Origin: Onychostoma macrolepis
Lineage: Eukaryota; Chordata; Actinopteri; Cypriniformes; Cyprinidae
Reading direction: 5' to 3'
Length of the DNA: 64,000 nucleotides
Assembly: GCF_012432095.1 (NCBI RefSeq)
Contig: NC_081174.1
Coordinates: forward strand, 28,277,196 to 28,341,195
Shown piece after piece: positions 10,740 through 24,640 of this stretch. The position numbers were made by a program, and so were the translations under genes. The notes under the pieces were generated by a model. It made no database searches. It was given only the letters and a program-made list of their open reading frames with translations, and was not told the origin of the DNA. The stretch's first letter is position 1; every line of letters begins with the position of its first letter.

Positions 10740-11040
10740 CCATTCTGACCATTTAAAATAATCATTTCTATTTGAATATATTTATATAAATGTCATTTAT
10801 TCCTGTGATGCAACGCATCCATTTCTCACATGATCCTTCAGAAAGCCGTGATGCATTTATCTTTTCAAGATTCTTTGATGAATCGAAAGTTCAAAAGAAC
10901 AGCATTTCCTTGAAATAGAAATTTTGTAACATTATGAATGTCTTTACTGTCACTTTTGATCACTTTAATGCATCCATGCTAAATAAAAGTATTAATTAAA
11001 AAAAAATCTCACTGACCCCAAACTTTTGAACAGTAGTGTA
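10740..11040 (+). repeat. Interspersed repeat family A, plus copy
   Basis: Shares CACATGATCCTTCAGAAA, GAACAGCATTTCCTTGAAAT and the terminal CTGACCCCAAACTTTTGAAC with other copies. The 5' third is missing or diverged. Confidence 0.75.
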
Positions 11041-11169
11041 TGTTTATATTTTTAATTCATTTTAAATTAAACATTAGTTTATTTTGTAAGTATAATATCA
11101 CTTTAACTCGCAAAATATTCAGAAGGGGATATTAAATTATTAACAGATTTGAAATATAATCGACTGTAC

Positions 11170-11413
11170 TTACTTTACTCCGTCAGCAGAGGTCGCTATA
11201 CAATCTGCAAACTCACAGTGAATCTAGTCAACTACTCTGCGAGAGAAAGAAAGAAGGGATAAACTTAGTATATTAAGATCTTCTGTGACCTAGTGAAAAA
11301 CCATAACAAATCTACAAGATCATTACACACACAAGCAACACACACCATACTTACAATGAATTATCATTCATGTCCGCGGCAACTTCCCATTTGACAACAA
11401 TGATCTCACTTTA

Positions 11414-11450
<37 letters not shown>

Positions 11451-11950
11451 ACACAGACCAAATTAATGGGAACTGATAGGACTGCACAAGTTAAAAACGA
11501 CCCCAAGTAAACAAACAACTGCAGCAGAAGAAACAGAATTATCCGGAGAAAGACAGAGCGAGCGAGAGAGAGAGAGATGGATGGCTAACTGAAGTGGCCA
11601 GCAGCAAACGCGCAAAAATGATTAATACGGGCAGAAATAATTGCATTTCATTAAGATTGATGAGACACCATTTAACCTCTTCTCTCTCTCTCTCGGTGTC
11701 TCTCTCTCCCTCCAGCGTTCATCCTCCACCACTCTGAGCTCCTCACTATAGCAACGACAGACAGTGATGGAGTGTCTGTTATCCTAACAGCCAATCAAAA
11801 GCTCTGTTACAGACACACACACTAACACACTACTGGGGTTATTTCTCTTGGCCAATGAGCTGTCAGAATTCAATCACCGCCGAATGACAGAGAGCGAGAC
11901 AATTACAATAATCCATTTGTATTAACAATCATTCAGTACCATCTTATCAC
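11170..11950. other. CNE-like island with (CA)n
   Basis: Low-repeat sequence around a CA microsatellite (11418-11447). At 11615-11680 homeodomain-type cores (GATTAAT, TAATTGCATTTCATTAAG) occur. At 11840-11930 a CCAAT-containing, repeat-free block is followed by ACAATTACAATAATCC. This resembles conserved noncoding regulatory DNA; conservation cannot be tested here. Confidence 0.3.
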
Positions 11951-12030
11951 TGTTTATAATGTTATGATTACATGGAGGTGAATCAGGGATGTGCTTAAAG
12001 AGATTTGAATAGTTATTGAACATGCACTAG

Positions 12031-12720
<690 letters not shown>

Positions 12721-12737
12721 TTATATTACATTTTAAA

Positions 12738-13477
12738 ATGCTCATAATCAGATTGCAGTTACTTTTTTATATGGATTACATGATTACATATTATTTACGT
12801 GATGGTAGCAAATTATTCATTATTTATTTACAGTATTTATTTTCCTTAACTCTTCTTTTTTTTCCCTTTTAAATGTTCATTTCTAAAAATCCTTCTGTGT
12901 GTCATACCAATTAGCTTTGGAAACACTGGATGTGTAATATCATTGCTGTTGTCATGTTTATTAATGTTTCTTAGTGTAATGCAGGGATTCCAAAACTGTT
13001 CTCAGCCAAACCTCTTTGACATATAGAATATTTAATTGAAATATCCCAGAGGAAGTTAATATTTCAATGATTTAACAAGACATTCACATGTTCACAGTTC
13101 TCTGATGTCGTTTAATGGTCACGTGCAGGTAAACAACTATATCCATTTTTAGCACTTTATTTTTATTGACTCGATCAAACCCACTGCAGTTCTTTCATTA
13201 AGCCCAGTTTGGGAAACCCTGGTGTAACGTAATGTTAAATGCATTTCATGATGTTGATATCAAAGAATAAAATCTATTTTCTTTCAGCTTTTATATCAAT
13301 ATTGTACATTTAATGGTAAATTTAAAACAAGTTAGGTTAAAAGTAATGTAATCTAAAAAGTAGTGAGAATACATTACCTAAAATGAGTAACATAGATTAC
13401 GTTACTAACTACAATTTTCATCATGTAATCTGTAATCAGTAACAAACTATCATTTATAAATAATCTACCCAGCACTG
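12738..13477 (-). mobile_element. DNA transposon remnant ending CCCAGCACTG
   Basis: The right end (13320-13477) has GTTACT/AGTAAC words and ends in the inverse of CAGTGCTGGG. The left end (12738-12800) has AGTTACTTTT and ATTACATGATTACAT. It is related to the element at 6087 but in opposite orientation, abuts the GATA array, and is interrupted by a hAT-like MITE. Confidence 0.6.
12974..13229. mobile_element. hAT-like MITE with 8-bp target-site duplication
   Basis: Termini are CAGGGATTCCAAAACTG (from 12982) and CAGTTTGGGAAACCCTG (to 13221), inverse copies with hAT-style CAGGG ends. They are flanked by GTGTAATG (12974-12981) and GTGTAACG (13222-13229), a 7-of-8 match of the length hAT elements make. 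The interior is about 205 bp with no ORF. Confidence 0.8.
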
Positions 13478-13584
13478 GTGACATGTGACTTTAAAACTTC
13501 TAGTTTAAATAAAAATAAATACATTTCATGTGTTAAATACATTATGTTTCAATAGTGTCTTACTTGGGTGAATAAGATTTAATT

Positions 13585-13925
13585 ATTTATTTAAGAAATT
13601 AATACTTTATACAAGGATTCATTAAATTGATCAAAAGTAACAGTAAAGACATATATAATGTTACAAAAGATTTGTTTCAATTAAATGCTGTTCTTTTGAG
13701 CTGTATTCATCATGTGACACAGAGGGCTGGAGTAATGATGCTGAAAATTCAATCAATAATAAATTACATTTGAAAACATATTCAAATAGAAAAATAATTA
13801 TTTTAAATTGTAATAATATTTCACAATATTATTGTTTTTTCCTGTATTTTTGATCAAATAAATGCAGCCTGGGTGATCAGAAGAGACATTTCAGCTTTAA
13901 AAATCTTACTGACCCCAAACTATAC
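13585..13925 (-). repeat. Interspersed repeat family A, minus copy
   Basis: Reverse-orientation cores are TTGATCAAAAGTAACAGTAA, GAGTAATGATGCTGAAAATT and TTGATCAAATAAATGCAGCC. A central block is missing. Confidence 0.75.
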
Positions 13926-13950
13926 ATGTGTGTAAATATACATACATATA

Positions 13951-14164
13951 AGTGTGTGTGTATGTGTGTGTGTGTGTGTGTGTATGTGTGGAGGGACAGG
14001 GTTTGGGTTAGTCTGATTTTAGTTTTATGTAAAAAGCAGAAGTGTGTGTATGTGTTTTACAAAGACCCAGACAGACAGAAATCAGCGATATCTGAGTAAA
14101 TTCGTTCACCTTCACTGCTCCTGTGCAAATCAAACACACACACACACACACACACACTCACACA
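13951..14164. repeat. Inverted (TG)n and (CA)n pair
   Basis: A TG run (13951-13990) and a CA run (14134-14164) face each other across about 145 bases and could form a long hairpin. Confidence 0.85.
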
Positions 14165-14269
14165 GACTTTATAGCAGATTAGAAAGGAAGAGCGGTGTGG
14201 AAACGCAACGTGGCCAAGGTTATTAAAAAAAGGATGTAGCAAAGCAAGATGGCGAGTGCATGGCCCGGG

Positions 14270-14650
14270 GCATTATGGGAGATAAATGGTTGACCCGGGC
14301 GGTGTCAGGCCTGGATTGATGCTACTATCAGCAGTGTGTTCTCCCAACGATTTCACTCTCGCTGATAGAGTGTGTTATCTAGTTACTAGCATGAGGGCTT
14401 CGGCCTGCGGGCAAACGCAAGGTCAATCTCCGAGGACAATCTTTGTTGGACTAAATGAGAAAAAGAGCAGAGACCAAAAAAAGAGAAAAGAGGAGAAGGA
14501 GGGAGAGGAATCAAAAGGCAGCTGTGAGGTCTACGTGATAAGATAAGCCAAATTACTCTCTTTAGCAGAATGAGCCGCGGGCGGCGGAGGAACACAACTG
14601 CAGGGAAAGTTAAGCAGAGCACAGCTCACCTGAGAAACACTCTTCACCTG
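14270..14650. other. CNE-like island
   Basis: Repeat-poor and GC-balanced, containing a paired GATA site (TGATAAGATAAG, about 14537), a SOX-like ACAATCTTTGTTG (about 14439) and a CACCTG E-box (about 14628). It is flanked on the right by a CA run (14654-14670). The small ORFs over it have no recognisable protein features. Confidence 0.3.
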
Positions 14651-14670
14651 GAAACACACACACACACACA

Positions 14671-16350
14671 GACTGATGTTTATTCACACAGACCATGAAT
14701 AGATGTTCTCCTGAAATGCACGTGAAAGACACCCTCTGCATGGAGGAAAATCATGCAAACTGATAAAGTCATCCGAATATAATTTGGAAATTGTCAGAAA
14801 ACGTTTTTCTAAAAAACATTTTCCCGCTATAAAAGTATATATCCATATATGGACATATATGGAAGCCTCTAACTTACTTTAATTACATGGAGGAGAGCAG
14901 CTTGGGACATTTTTCTAAACTTTTCTTTTTGTATTCCTCTGAAAAAAGGTCAGTAGTCAAACAGGTTTGGAATGACATGAGGGAGTAAATGATGACAGAA
15001 TTTAATTTTTAAATATAAAAGTCTGAGACTGCAAAGTAAAATGCTTCTATTTTTCATTCATTCATTATTTATTTATTTTTGATTACATACATTATGTTAT
15101 TTAAGGAACATTAATATACTATTATAGTTTTTCTTTATATGTTGAATTAGAATTAATTTTTTTATATATATATATTTTTTAGTAATTTTTATTACATTTA
15201 CATTCATTTTTAAAATGCATCCATATAGTTTTTTAATTATCTTATTTATCTATTTTAGTATATCAACTTAAACTAAATGAAAATGAAATAAAACATTGTA
15301 TTTTTTATGGTTTCAGTGTATAATAACAATAATGCTAGCCTGGCTTATAAGCATAACAATTTGAGCGAAATGTTAAATGCAAAATTGTTTTATTATTTGG
15401 TTTCTCTATTGCATTAATGATAGAAACCCTGGAGCTACACGAACAAACCCTGATGATGTTCTCCAGCATGATTTGAGACCATCTCAACTTCTCAAGCTTT
15501 GTCTGTGCAGAGTCACATGACACTCATTTATTTAGGCTATATTTGACCAGTCATCTAAAAAGGTGCAGAATCTGAACGATTTCTTTTTAATGTTTCAAAA
15601 GCTTAAAACATGCCGTTTATTTCCAGGTTTAAAGTAGATTCCGAGTCCGTGAGTTTGGACTCTGCTCTCCTCCACCACTAGATGGCAGTGCTGACTATGG
15701 CGCAAACACAGAACTGCGAGTCAGTTCTTCACTTCTCACTTGTAAATAATAAATAAATAAATAATGGTGATACATACAAATTAATCATCCCAAATAAAAA
15801 CTGAATGCATCACAAATCAGTGCATTGCAAACCATATGCCATAAATGCCCGGATTATAAACATTTTTCAGTGGATTTTCATTTGTGCTGATTGGACTAAT
15901 TGCCCACAATCCCTTGAGCTACAGAAGATGTGGTTTGTGAGTACTCACTTTTGACTTTTTAAGGTTTATAAAAATGCTGTTGAAAGTGTGAACCAAGTTA
16001 TGATGCATTTTACTGTGTTCGTGTAGTTCAACTAGAGCTGTCACAGATTGTATTTATTTTCTGAACGCAAGTATAAAATGCATAGTTTGAGCAAACTGTA
16101 AATTGCTTCAGATAAAAGTGCCAAATATCAACTGCATAAATGCAAGATAAGATACCAAGATAAACTTAAATGATGTTTCATTAGCCTGCATCCCAATTTC
16201 ATCATGCTGTTTTAATGCTCAATTTATTATTATTATTATTATCTTCAGTGTTTATTTTCATCACCTTCAGTAGTAGGCTATATTAGATATATATGAATTG
16301 AAATGCAGCACGTTTCATACAAACTCAACGGCTCAGTCTCATATGATATT
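14671..16350. other. AT-rich sequence with repeat fragments
   Basis: At 14935-15010 there is a MITE fragment (GGTTTGGAATGACATGAGGG) inverse to that at 35380. At 15060-15310 there is a degraded AT-rich repeat with TTTAGTATATCAACTTAAAC shared with 45340-45606. The block at 15600-15720 is moderately GC-balanced. No gene is seen. Confidence 0.4.
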
Positions 16351-17244
16351 GAGATATTGAAATCTTGCCATCAGCACCATCCTGTTTGTCTTTCCTGTTT
16401 AATATTACAGTTCATTTGACTTCCTGTGATCCCATGATCCATCGTGATCATCTGAAAAAAGTTCAGTCGTTCCGCTTTAAAAAGCTCAACGAGGCCTCGC
16501 TGAGAAAAAGTGACACAATTTCCTGTGCTTTTGCCTTTAGACATTTATGGCTTTTTTACTAGTGTAACATTTTCATCCTTGGAAATTGATTATCAATAAA
16601 TGGTCAGACAAGCTTGGTTATTAAACTGCTGTACAGGAATATTTTGAATGGCACAACATTTACGGCTTTGCCTTTGACACTGACTTGAGATTTCATAAAG
16701 TAGGGATGTTTTTCCTCTTCCTGTCTGCGCTTGTAAATATTAGCCAGAGGAGATCCAGAGAGATTTTCAATTTCAACTCCTGCATGACTGGATTATTCAC
16801 TGACTACTGATGGATTATTAATGTTAGAGTCATGTTATGATGAGTTATTAATTCTTGTTGTCAGTTATTGTTAGAATAAATGATGTCAGAGATGCGGCTT
16901 TGAGCATTAGATAGTGTGTTTGTGTTTGTGTGTGTGTGTACTTAGGAGTTCTTTGGAAACAAAACTGTCCTCAAAAATGAGCTAAAAGTGATAAAAGCTT
17001 CCTTTGGGGATATTCTCAAAGATTAAACTGACAGACACACACACACAGAGACAGAGAGAGAGAGAGTAACAAATTAATTGTCATTTTAAATCTTTACCAA
17101 ATCATTTTTAGTCATTTAAAATTTAATAATTTTGTATAATCATTTATTCTTGTATACATTTTAATCAGTACAGGTCAGAATATGTTTGTTGCATTTTTAC
17201 ATAAATATATATATATAAATATATCTGTCATGCTGAATGATGAG
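16351..17244. other. Low-repeat stretch with short TG/CA runs
   Basis: The part at 16355-16560 is repeat-poor and mildly CNE-like. Short microsatellites occur at 16920-16940 and 17035-17066. No supportable ORF. Confidence 0.3.
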
Positions 17245-17760
17245 GGATATATATTCAAAAGTTTGGGGTCGGTAAGCCTCTTCTGCTCACCAAGGCTGCA
17301 TTTATTTAATCAAAAATACAGTAAAATCAGTAAAATTGTGAAATATTATTACAATTAAAAATAACTGTTTTCCATTTGAATATACTTTAAAATGTCATTT
17401 ATTCCTGTGATCAAATCTGAATTTTCAGCATCATTACTCCAGTCTTCAGTGTCACATGATCCTTCAGAAATCATTCTAATATGCTGATTTGCTGCTCAAG
17501 AAACATTTCTGATTATTATCAATGTTGAAAACAGTTGTGCTGCTTCATAGTTTTGTGAAAACTGTAATACATTTCATTTTTCAGGATTCTTTGATGAATA
17601 GAAAGTTTAAAAGAACAGCAGTTATTTGAAATAGAAATCTTTTGCAACATTATAAATATCTGCACTGTCACTTTTGATCAAGTTAATAATTCATCTTTGC
17701 CAAATAACTTCTTTAAAATAAAATGTACTGACCTCAAATCTTTGAATGTTAATGTACATA
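17245..17760 (+). repeat. Interspersed repeat family A, near full-length copy
   Basis: The most complete plus copy, running from CAAAAGTTTGGGGTCGGTAA to ACTGACCTCAAATCTTTGAA. Its two ends are loosely inverse (AAAGTTTGGGGT against ACCTCAAATCTTT), consistent with a terminal-inverted-repeat element. Confidence 0.8.
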
Positions 17761-17819
17761 TACTTATTTTATAATGCAAAATGTTTTCTTTTAAAGGTAA
17801 AGTTGACATTTGCATTAGT

Positions 17820-18620
17820 GTTTGTATGTTTTTGAGAGCTATAAACTCTTAGCTGACTGACAAATGATTTTTCTATGACTTTTATGTCATACCGGACATA
17901 TCAAAGCTGACCTTTGACCTTTTTGACTGAGTGTGTGTTGGTGGAGCTACAGAGCAGTTTAAACTGACAACACACACACACACACACATCGTCCGTCCTG
18001 TCAAAACTTCGGTAAAGTCTTGCTTTCTAATAAAGTCTCATTCCAGCATCCATCCATCTGGTGTGTGAGGGGTCAGACGGTGTGAACCCTACGTGTGTGT
18101 GTGTGTGTGTCCCGCAGTCTGGACATTGATAAATTCCCTCTGCCGAACGATCGATAAACGTCTGTTATGGGCCTGTGATAGCCTGCAGCGAGCCTCATAA
18201 TTATACTGTCACACAGCACTGACACACACACACACACACACTCCACGCTGACGTCTGATTGGCAGGTGGACAGCTGTAACCGAGGGCAACGAGCCCAGAA
18301 CCGCCACCCGCACGGATACGGCGTCCCACGACCGTCAAGACGTGAAAATAAACACGCGCAAAACAATCTGCGTAATTATAAACCCCACACTCTTCTGAAG
18401 TTCTGACCTCCTCGTTTTCACAGGCATTAGATGTGATGTTTGCGAAACGATGCTCAGTGCTGATAACAGCGGATGAATAATTCTGAATCATAAACTTTGC
18501 GTCTGGGTGGTTGATTGCTGAAGCTCTTATCTGACATCTCTCTGCACAAACACCAGCTGATTGCGTGAGTGACACTGTGAATCGTTCCCACTTGTAGTTG
18601 CCAAAGATATTTTCTGCTTC
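17820..18620. other. CNE-like island with facing TG and CA runs
   Basis: Contains CA (17969-17988), TG (18092-18110) and CA (18222-18241) runs. Repeat-poor GC-balanced blocks lie at 18110-18220 and 18360-18600, with AATTATA cores. ORFs over the area encode microsatellite Cys-Val runs and are not credible. Confidence 0.3.
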
Positions 18621-18949
18621 AGTGAGTGAGTTTGACGTGGATTTATTTATATTTAAAGGTGAAGTTCGATGTTAAAATACTTTCTCATATTCCAGCCTTA
18701 TTTGCAGGAGAAGCTTTGAAACATTTTAAAATATTTCTCCTTTTGTTTGTGCATTTCGGCCAGCTTGACACACCAGAGTGGATCTGTTTGTTCGGGAAAC
18801 CTGTGTGGAAACAGTCATTACTTTTGTTGTTATGTTTGATGATGCTAGTGGTGCGGTGCAGAAATTGCACACTTTAGCTTTTATATTGAGAAACTGATTA
18901 AAAGATTTGGCATTCTGATATTAAGAGCACTAGAAAGTCGTGGCCAGAT

Positions 18950-19715
18950 TGCCATTCAAAAGTTTAGGGGTGGTAAAAATTCAGAAAAAAAATACAATAT
19001 TGTGAAATAATATTGCGATTCAAAATAACTGTTTTCTATTATAGTATATTGTAAAATGTAATTTATTCCTGTGATGCAAAGCTGAATTTTCAGCATCATT
19101 ACTCCAGTCTTCAGTGTCACTTGATTCTTCCGAAATCATTCTAATATGCTGCTCAAGAAACATTTTTAATAATATAATGTTATTAAATATAAAATATATT
19201 AGTATAGATTATAGGTATAGGTTAGTATAGGTATAATGTATAAGTATAGGTTATTTTTATATTAAATGTATTTAACATTATATTGTTGGTAAAGTAAAAT
19301 ATTCTTTTGATAAAAACAAAAATTAATATTCTGAAATATTATGTGCTGTGTTTTATGTGAATATATTGTAAATTTAATTTGCAATATGCAATATTTTGCA
19401 ATAATTTGCAAAATGGTATTTTTTGCTCTGATGCAAAGCTGATTTTTCAGAATCAGTAATCAAGAAACATTTCTGATTTTTATCAATGTTGAAAACAGTT
19501 GTGCTGCTTCAGGTTTTTGTGGAAACTGTAAGACATTTTTTTAGGATTCTAAAAAAAAAAATTAAAAGAACAGCATTTTTTGAAATAGAAATCTTTTATC
19601 ATAAATGTCTTTACCGTCAGTTTTGAATGGTTGAATGCATCCTTGCTGAATAGAAGTATTCTTTTTTTTGTTTTTGTTTAAATCAAAATCTTACAGACCA
19701 CAAACTTTTGTTTTC
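18950..19715 (+). repeat. Interspersed repeat family A, plus copy split by AT-rich insert
   Basis: The 5' half (18950-19175) and the 3' half (about 19435-19715) are separated by about 260 bases of AT-rich sequence. The word CTGATGCAAAGCTGA appears on both sides, so this may be two overlapping partial copies instead. Confidence 0.7.
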
Positions 19716-19942
19716 TTAGTGGTCTAAATGAAAAGACTCCACCCACAAGTCTCTGTGATATTCTGGTCTCTAGATATGGCACATTTGGCCTCTCCGTCGT
19801 GTTACAAAACACTTTCTCTGAGGCCACAGCTGCCCACAAACATCTGCATTTGACCTGCTGACCACTATCTACAGACGACCTTTGCCCCAGCCTGACCTTT
19901 GACCTTCACGGCTCACACTGACCAGAGGGGAAGTGATGTGTG

Positions 19943-19985
19943 TGCAGTGAGTAAGACATAGACATACAATGTCTTACTCACTGCA
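19943..19985. repeat. Perfect 17-bp hairpin
   Basis: TGCAGTGAGTAAGACAT at 19943-19959 is followed, after a 9-base loop, by its exact reverse complement at 19969-19985. Flanks are ordinary, and no transposon termini are apparent. Confidence 0.9.
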
Positions 19986-21260
19986 ACTATGAAACTATGT
20001 TTACAGCTGCACAGCTTTAGATGCATTATTTAGTGTTGGTAAATAAAAGTGTGATGCTTCAGGACAGTGTTTTGTCCTCCACAGTAAGACTCAAGTACCT
20101 CTTCATCAACACCAGCCAGACTGTTGTTTCTTTTGACATCTATTATAATGGATATAATTTAGCATCATCGTGTTGTATTATTAAAATGTCCATTATAAGA
20201 ATTACAAAATAAACTTTTGAACCAAAAACAATCAATATTGTGGGGGACAATCAGACTTTCCAGAGAGCTCAAACTGAGACAGGTTGAGAAATATTTAATC
20301 TGTTATTTTACTTAAGTGTATTTGGTTTGATGTGAAATGTGAATGACTTATATGAAATGAAATGAACTAAAACAAAACAAAATAATAAAAATATTAAGTC
20401 TGTCAAAAGAAACTTTTTACAGCCTTAACAATATTAAGCTAAATATATTTCATATTAAGTATCATATTATTATTATTATATAATTTTCATATAATTTGCC
20501 AGCTTTTAAAGGGAAAAAAACTATTTGTGTAACTGTGTATAATGTTTTCTAAATTCATGTAATGGGCACATTCTAAATATCACTTTTGGAGTTTTGTGCA
20601 TCGAAGTAAAACTATCTTAGCTTTCTAATGATATAATTATTATGTTCCACTCTAAAATTACATATAATCATTCAAATGTTGGGTGAAACTTTCCCTTTTA
20701 CTGTTGTGCATAAAAGTCCAAATTAAAGCGCCTCAAAATGTTATATATATATAAAGTTATATATATTTTGCTACATGTCTCTTTACACAAATTGAGAAAA
20801 CATTATACACAATTACACATAATATTTTTTTTATTTTCTTAAAAAGTAGCTTAAATTATATGAAATGTATATGATGTTAATGTGATATTTATATTATATG
20901 AAATGTATTTAACTATACATTGTTAGGGCAGTAAAAATGTTCTTTTGACAGACCTAATATTTTAATTTTAATTTTATTTATAGTATTATATTTTATTTTA
21001 TTGCATTACATTTACATTATTTTTATTAATTATTTCTTATAGTATTTTATTTTATAGCATTACATTTATATTGTTTTATTTATTTTTATTTAATTCAAAT
21101 TTAATTGAATTACATTTACATTATTACTTTTTATGAATTTAATAACATTTAATTACATTTATTTATACATTACATTAATTATACATTTATTAAAATTGTT
21201 TTAATTTATTACATCACATGACATTATTTTATTACTTTTTACTTATAGACTTTGGTATAC
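19986..21260. other. AT-rich low-complexity DNA
   Basis: From about 20300 on, T/A-rich simple sequence such as TTTTATTTTATTG predominates. No gene or defined element is recognised. Confidence 0.5.
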
Positions 21261-21339
21261 ATGTATTCCTGATTGGAAATCGCTGCTTTAGGATGCCACA
21301 CACATTCATATCTGACTATGAGAAAATGTGCAGCATTTA

Positions 21340-21970
21340 TTTCTGATTATTGATTATTGATTAGCTTTAACTTCATTTCACTTTTAGGCCCTGCAGCCAG
21401 GCACACACACACACACACACACATAAAGACTGACGGGCAGCTGCCTGGACACCCTGCAGGGTCTTTGCGAAGTGTGTGTCTGTGTGTTAGTGCAAGAGCA
21501 GAGACACGGGCAGCTGCCGCCACTCAGCTCTTTTGTGAAGGAGACCACTTCCCAGCATGCACCTCACAGCCGCCCCATTGTATTCTGGGAGCAGAAGATT
21601 TCACGCTCGGGCCCGTCTGAGTCCAGCTGCATCGGGACAGACGAGTGCGAGTCTACGAGAGAGTGTGTGCATATGTACATGAGAGTTTGTGTGTACTGTC
21701 ATTATTAGCGTGTTGTGTCGGCGCTGGCAGGCAAAGAGCCATGCATGGACAAACATTAGTGTAATGCCTCACGCTAACACACAGAGATAATAACGCTACT
21801 ACCCCTAATTGAATAACGTCTTCAGACTCGAGCCTGCTGGGACACAAGCGCTTAGGAAAATGATCAGCGTCATCTGTCATTGACTGCCAACTCACTCAGA
21901 CAGACCTAAAGATCTGATCCACTGTCCCGCTGCGCGTCTTTGGGCTGATTTAGCAGCGCTTTGACGATAA
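21340..21970. other. GC-balanced island with (CA)n
   Basis: CA run at 21402-21423, then repeat-poor sequence. Short overlapping ORFs exist on both strands, but none shows a domain, splice context or codon-bias clue, and they traverse CA/TG sequence. Confidence 0.3.
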
Positions 21971-22690
21971 AATGGCTCCAGAAGTGAGTTAAATTTGACA
22001 AAACCTCATCAAAGGTAAAAAGATTCCTAACTAAAGCAGATCATGTTTTACAAAGTAGTTCTTTTAGTTTTCTTTTATTAAAATTAGCTTTCTAATTATA
22101 TTTCTAGCTAACTCTGCCACAACCGACCAATCAGAATCAAGCATTCAGGAGCCCATTTTTCTGAATAATCAACACAGCATTATGAGCATTATTTCTGGAA
22201 ACTGATCTCATACATACTGCTGCTACTTTCATGCCTCTTGTATCATTTGTTTACATTCTATTGTTTATTATTTATAATATACCAATGAATACTGTAATAT
22301 TTTTTTTACTGTAATATCAGCTTCGCCTCAGCACCAGGCGCGAGTGCGGAAACGGTACAGGTGACGAGGAGCTTCAGTAGAACTTCAGTGAACTGCGGTC
22401 AGACGAGATGTTGCAGGCCATATGTCAAAAACTAATTTTCCTGTCCTGTCAGCCTTCATACTGTGCTCTTCAACTGCACGCACAAATACGGCGGCGCACA
22501 CTGTAGCATGTATCATTTCATATTAAAGTGCGAATGAAACTACGAGCATGTGTTAGATCCGCATCACGTTCAGCAGCGGCAGCTCTTAAAGTAACAGCAG
22601 CCAAATAACCTAATAACCCAGCTGCTTTGATGTCTATTAATCAAAGAACAAAAGAGGAAATAAGTAACTTTTGTAGCTTTAAGGATTCAT
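21971..22690. other. Unclassified, with old repeat fragment
   Basis: The part at 22115-22160 (ACCGACCAATCAGAATCAAG) matches the fragment near 470. The part at 22320-22620 is GC-balanced without an ORF. Confidence 0.3.
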
Positions 22691-23557
22691 CTACATTTCA
22701 TTTAGAATTTAATGTTTGATAATTATTATTGATAATATAATTTATTATAATGGGTATTGAAGATTGTTTTAAATTCACTCAAATTAGAAGTAATTTTTTA
22801 AAACTCTGTAGTCAACATTACATATAGTCAATGGTTAAATATTAGGAAAAAAATAACAATTTCCTAGAGACATCAGTCAAATGGTATCAGTGATACTCGC
22901 CTTCAGTCATAAAAAAAGATGCCATTAAACAAATATTAAAAATATACCGTCTTTATGTTGTTTCTACATTAATTTGTAGATTGAATGTGAAATTATTGCA
23001 ATACAAATATATACATAAAAAGTTTAATGCTAGGTGGGATTAATTGCCATTAATCGTGATTAATTTCAGAAAAAATGTGTGATTAATTCGTTTAATTAAA
23101 AAAAAAACATTTTTAAAATATTTTAATTATTATAATAATAATAATAATTATTATTATTATTATTATCACATATTTAATAATATATTATTGTAAAAGTAAA
23201 TAATAATAATAATTTGTTATTAAATGGAATAGATATATAGTTATATTTTTAATAATTTAATTTATTCACTGACTAGTAAAATGTATTCAATTATTATTAT
23301 TGTTATTAATAATAATAATGTATTAAATATTATTATCATTATTTAATAATATATTATTGTACAAGTAAATAATAATAATTATTTGATATTAAATGGAGTA
23401 TAAGTAATACTAGTAGTATTAATACTTTTATAAAATTCTTATTATTATCATCATCATCATCATCAGAAATATATTAAATTATTATTAATAATAATTTAAT
23501 GATTTCTGAATTAAATTAAGTAATTGTAATATATATTTGGTATTAAATAAATTAGTA

Positions 23558-23603
<46 letters not shown>

Positions 23604-23760
23604 TATTATATATATAGTTTAAGGTATTCTACAAGTAAATGGAAAAATTATCAGTTTTACTATTTTATTAATTAATTAATTCAAACCTTGCATAATAAGT
23701 TAAAAATAAAGTTGTCGTATAATGTTTGGTTTTACATAAGTCTTCGGTCATAATAATTAG
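22691..23760. repeat. AT-rich region with AAT/ATT and (TA)n arrays
   Basis: Multiple interrupted AAT and ATT runs (23125-23180, 23295-23350, 23440-23500) and a pure TA run at 23560-23601. The part at 23030-23100 carries GATTAATCG-like words from a degraded repeat. Confidence 0.7.
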
Positions 23761-23922
23761 CTTTATATAAACAATAGATGTCTATGGTGTGTCTTCATTT
23801 AGATAAGTGTGTGTTTGTGAAGGCGGAAAGTCTTGACCTTCAGTGGGAGAGAAGAACAAATCATCATCAGACTGAGAGACTGAGTCTGTAGACTGCTGAC
23901 CAATACTTGTTAGCTCACCGTT

Positions 23923-23959
<37 letters not shown>

Positions 23960-24304
23960 CCTGGAGGTCATTAGCTCATTAGTGGTGGAGAAAAAGGAAC
24001 AAACTGTTTCAACTTCACAGCCTTTAAGCATCTGAATAATTCAAACACACACACACACAATTCTAAATTATTCACCAAAAGAAGAACAGAATTGTAACAG
24101 GAAGAATAACAGTACTACTGTGCTGTCAACAGTAACAGGCGTACATTGTGTGTGTGTGTGTGTCTGTGCAGACGGACAGAAAAGTAGTTTCTGTCGTATT
24201 CTGTATCTCACTTAAGCACTTGTACAGTCTTCAACAATTCACAGAAGAGAATCACAGCTCTGTGATGTTTAGAATAATGACTCTTTAAATAACTTTAACC
24301 TCTT

Positions 24305-24336
<32 letters not shown>

Positions 24337-24640
24337 TGAACGGCCCTCGGCGGTCGCCCTGAGGCGGTGTGTGCTGGTTTGCCAGGGGCGATGGCTCTGA
24401 TACTCTAACTGCACTCTGTCAGGAAACATTACAGCCCGTATGAGCTACTTAGAGTCCGATTACACACACACACACGTCTCACACACTACGAAAGCTGCAG
24501 GAAAGAGGGACACTTATGAGTGTGGGTTCGGGAGGCCCGTCGCAGCGGGAGCTTGAAATAAATAGTTCTGTCCAATTTGATCCATTAAGGCCTGAAACAC
24601 AACATAAACAGAGAACTACGAGACCACAGGACTCCACATT
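23761..24640. other. CNE-like island with several (CA)n
   Basis: CA runs at 23927-23957, near 24046-24059, at 24314-24336 and near 24462-24475 are interleaved with repeat-poor GC-balanced blocks (24337-24460 and 24480-24620). Confidence 0.3.
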
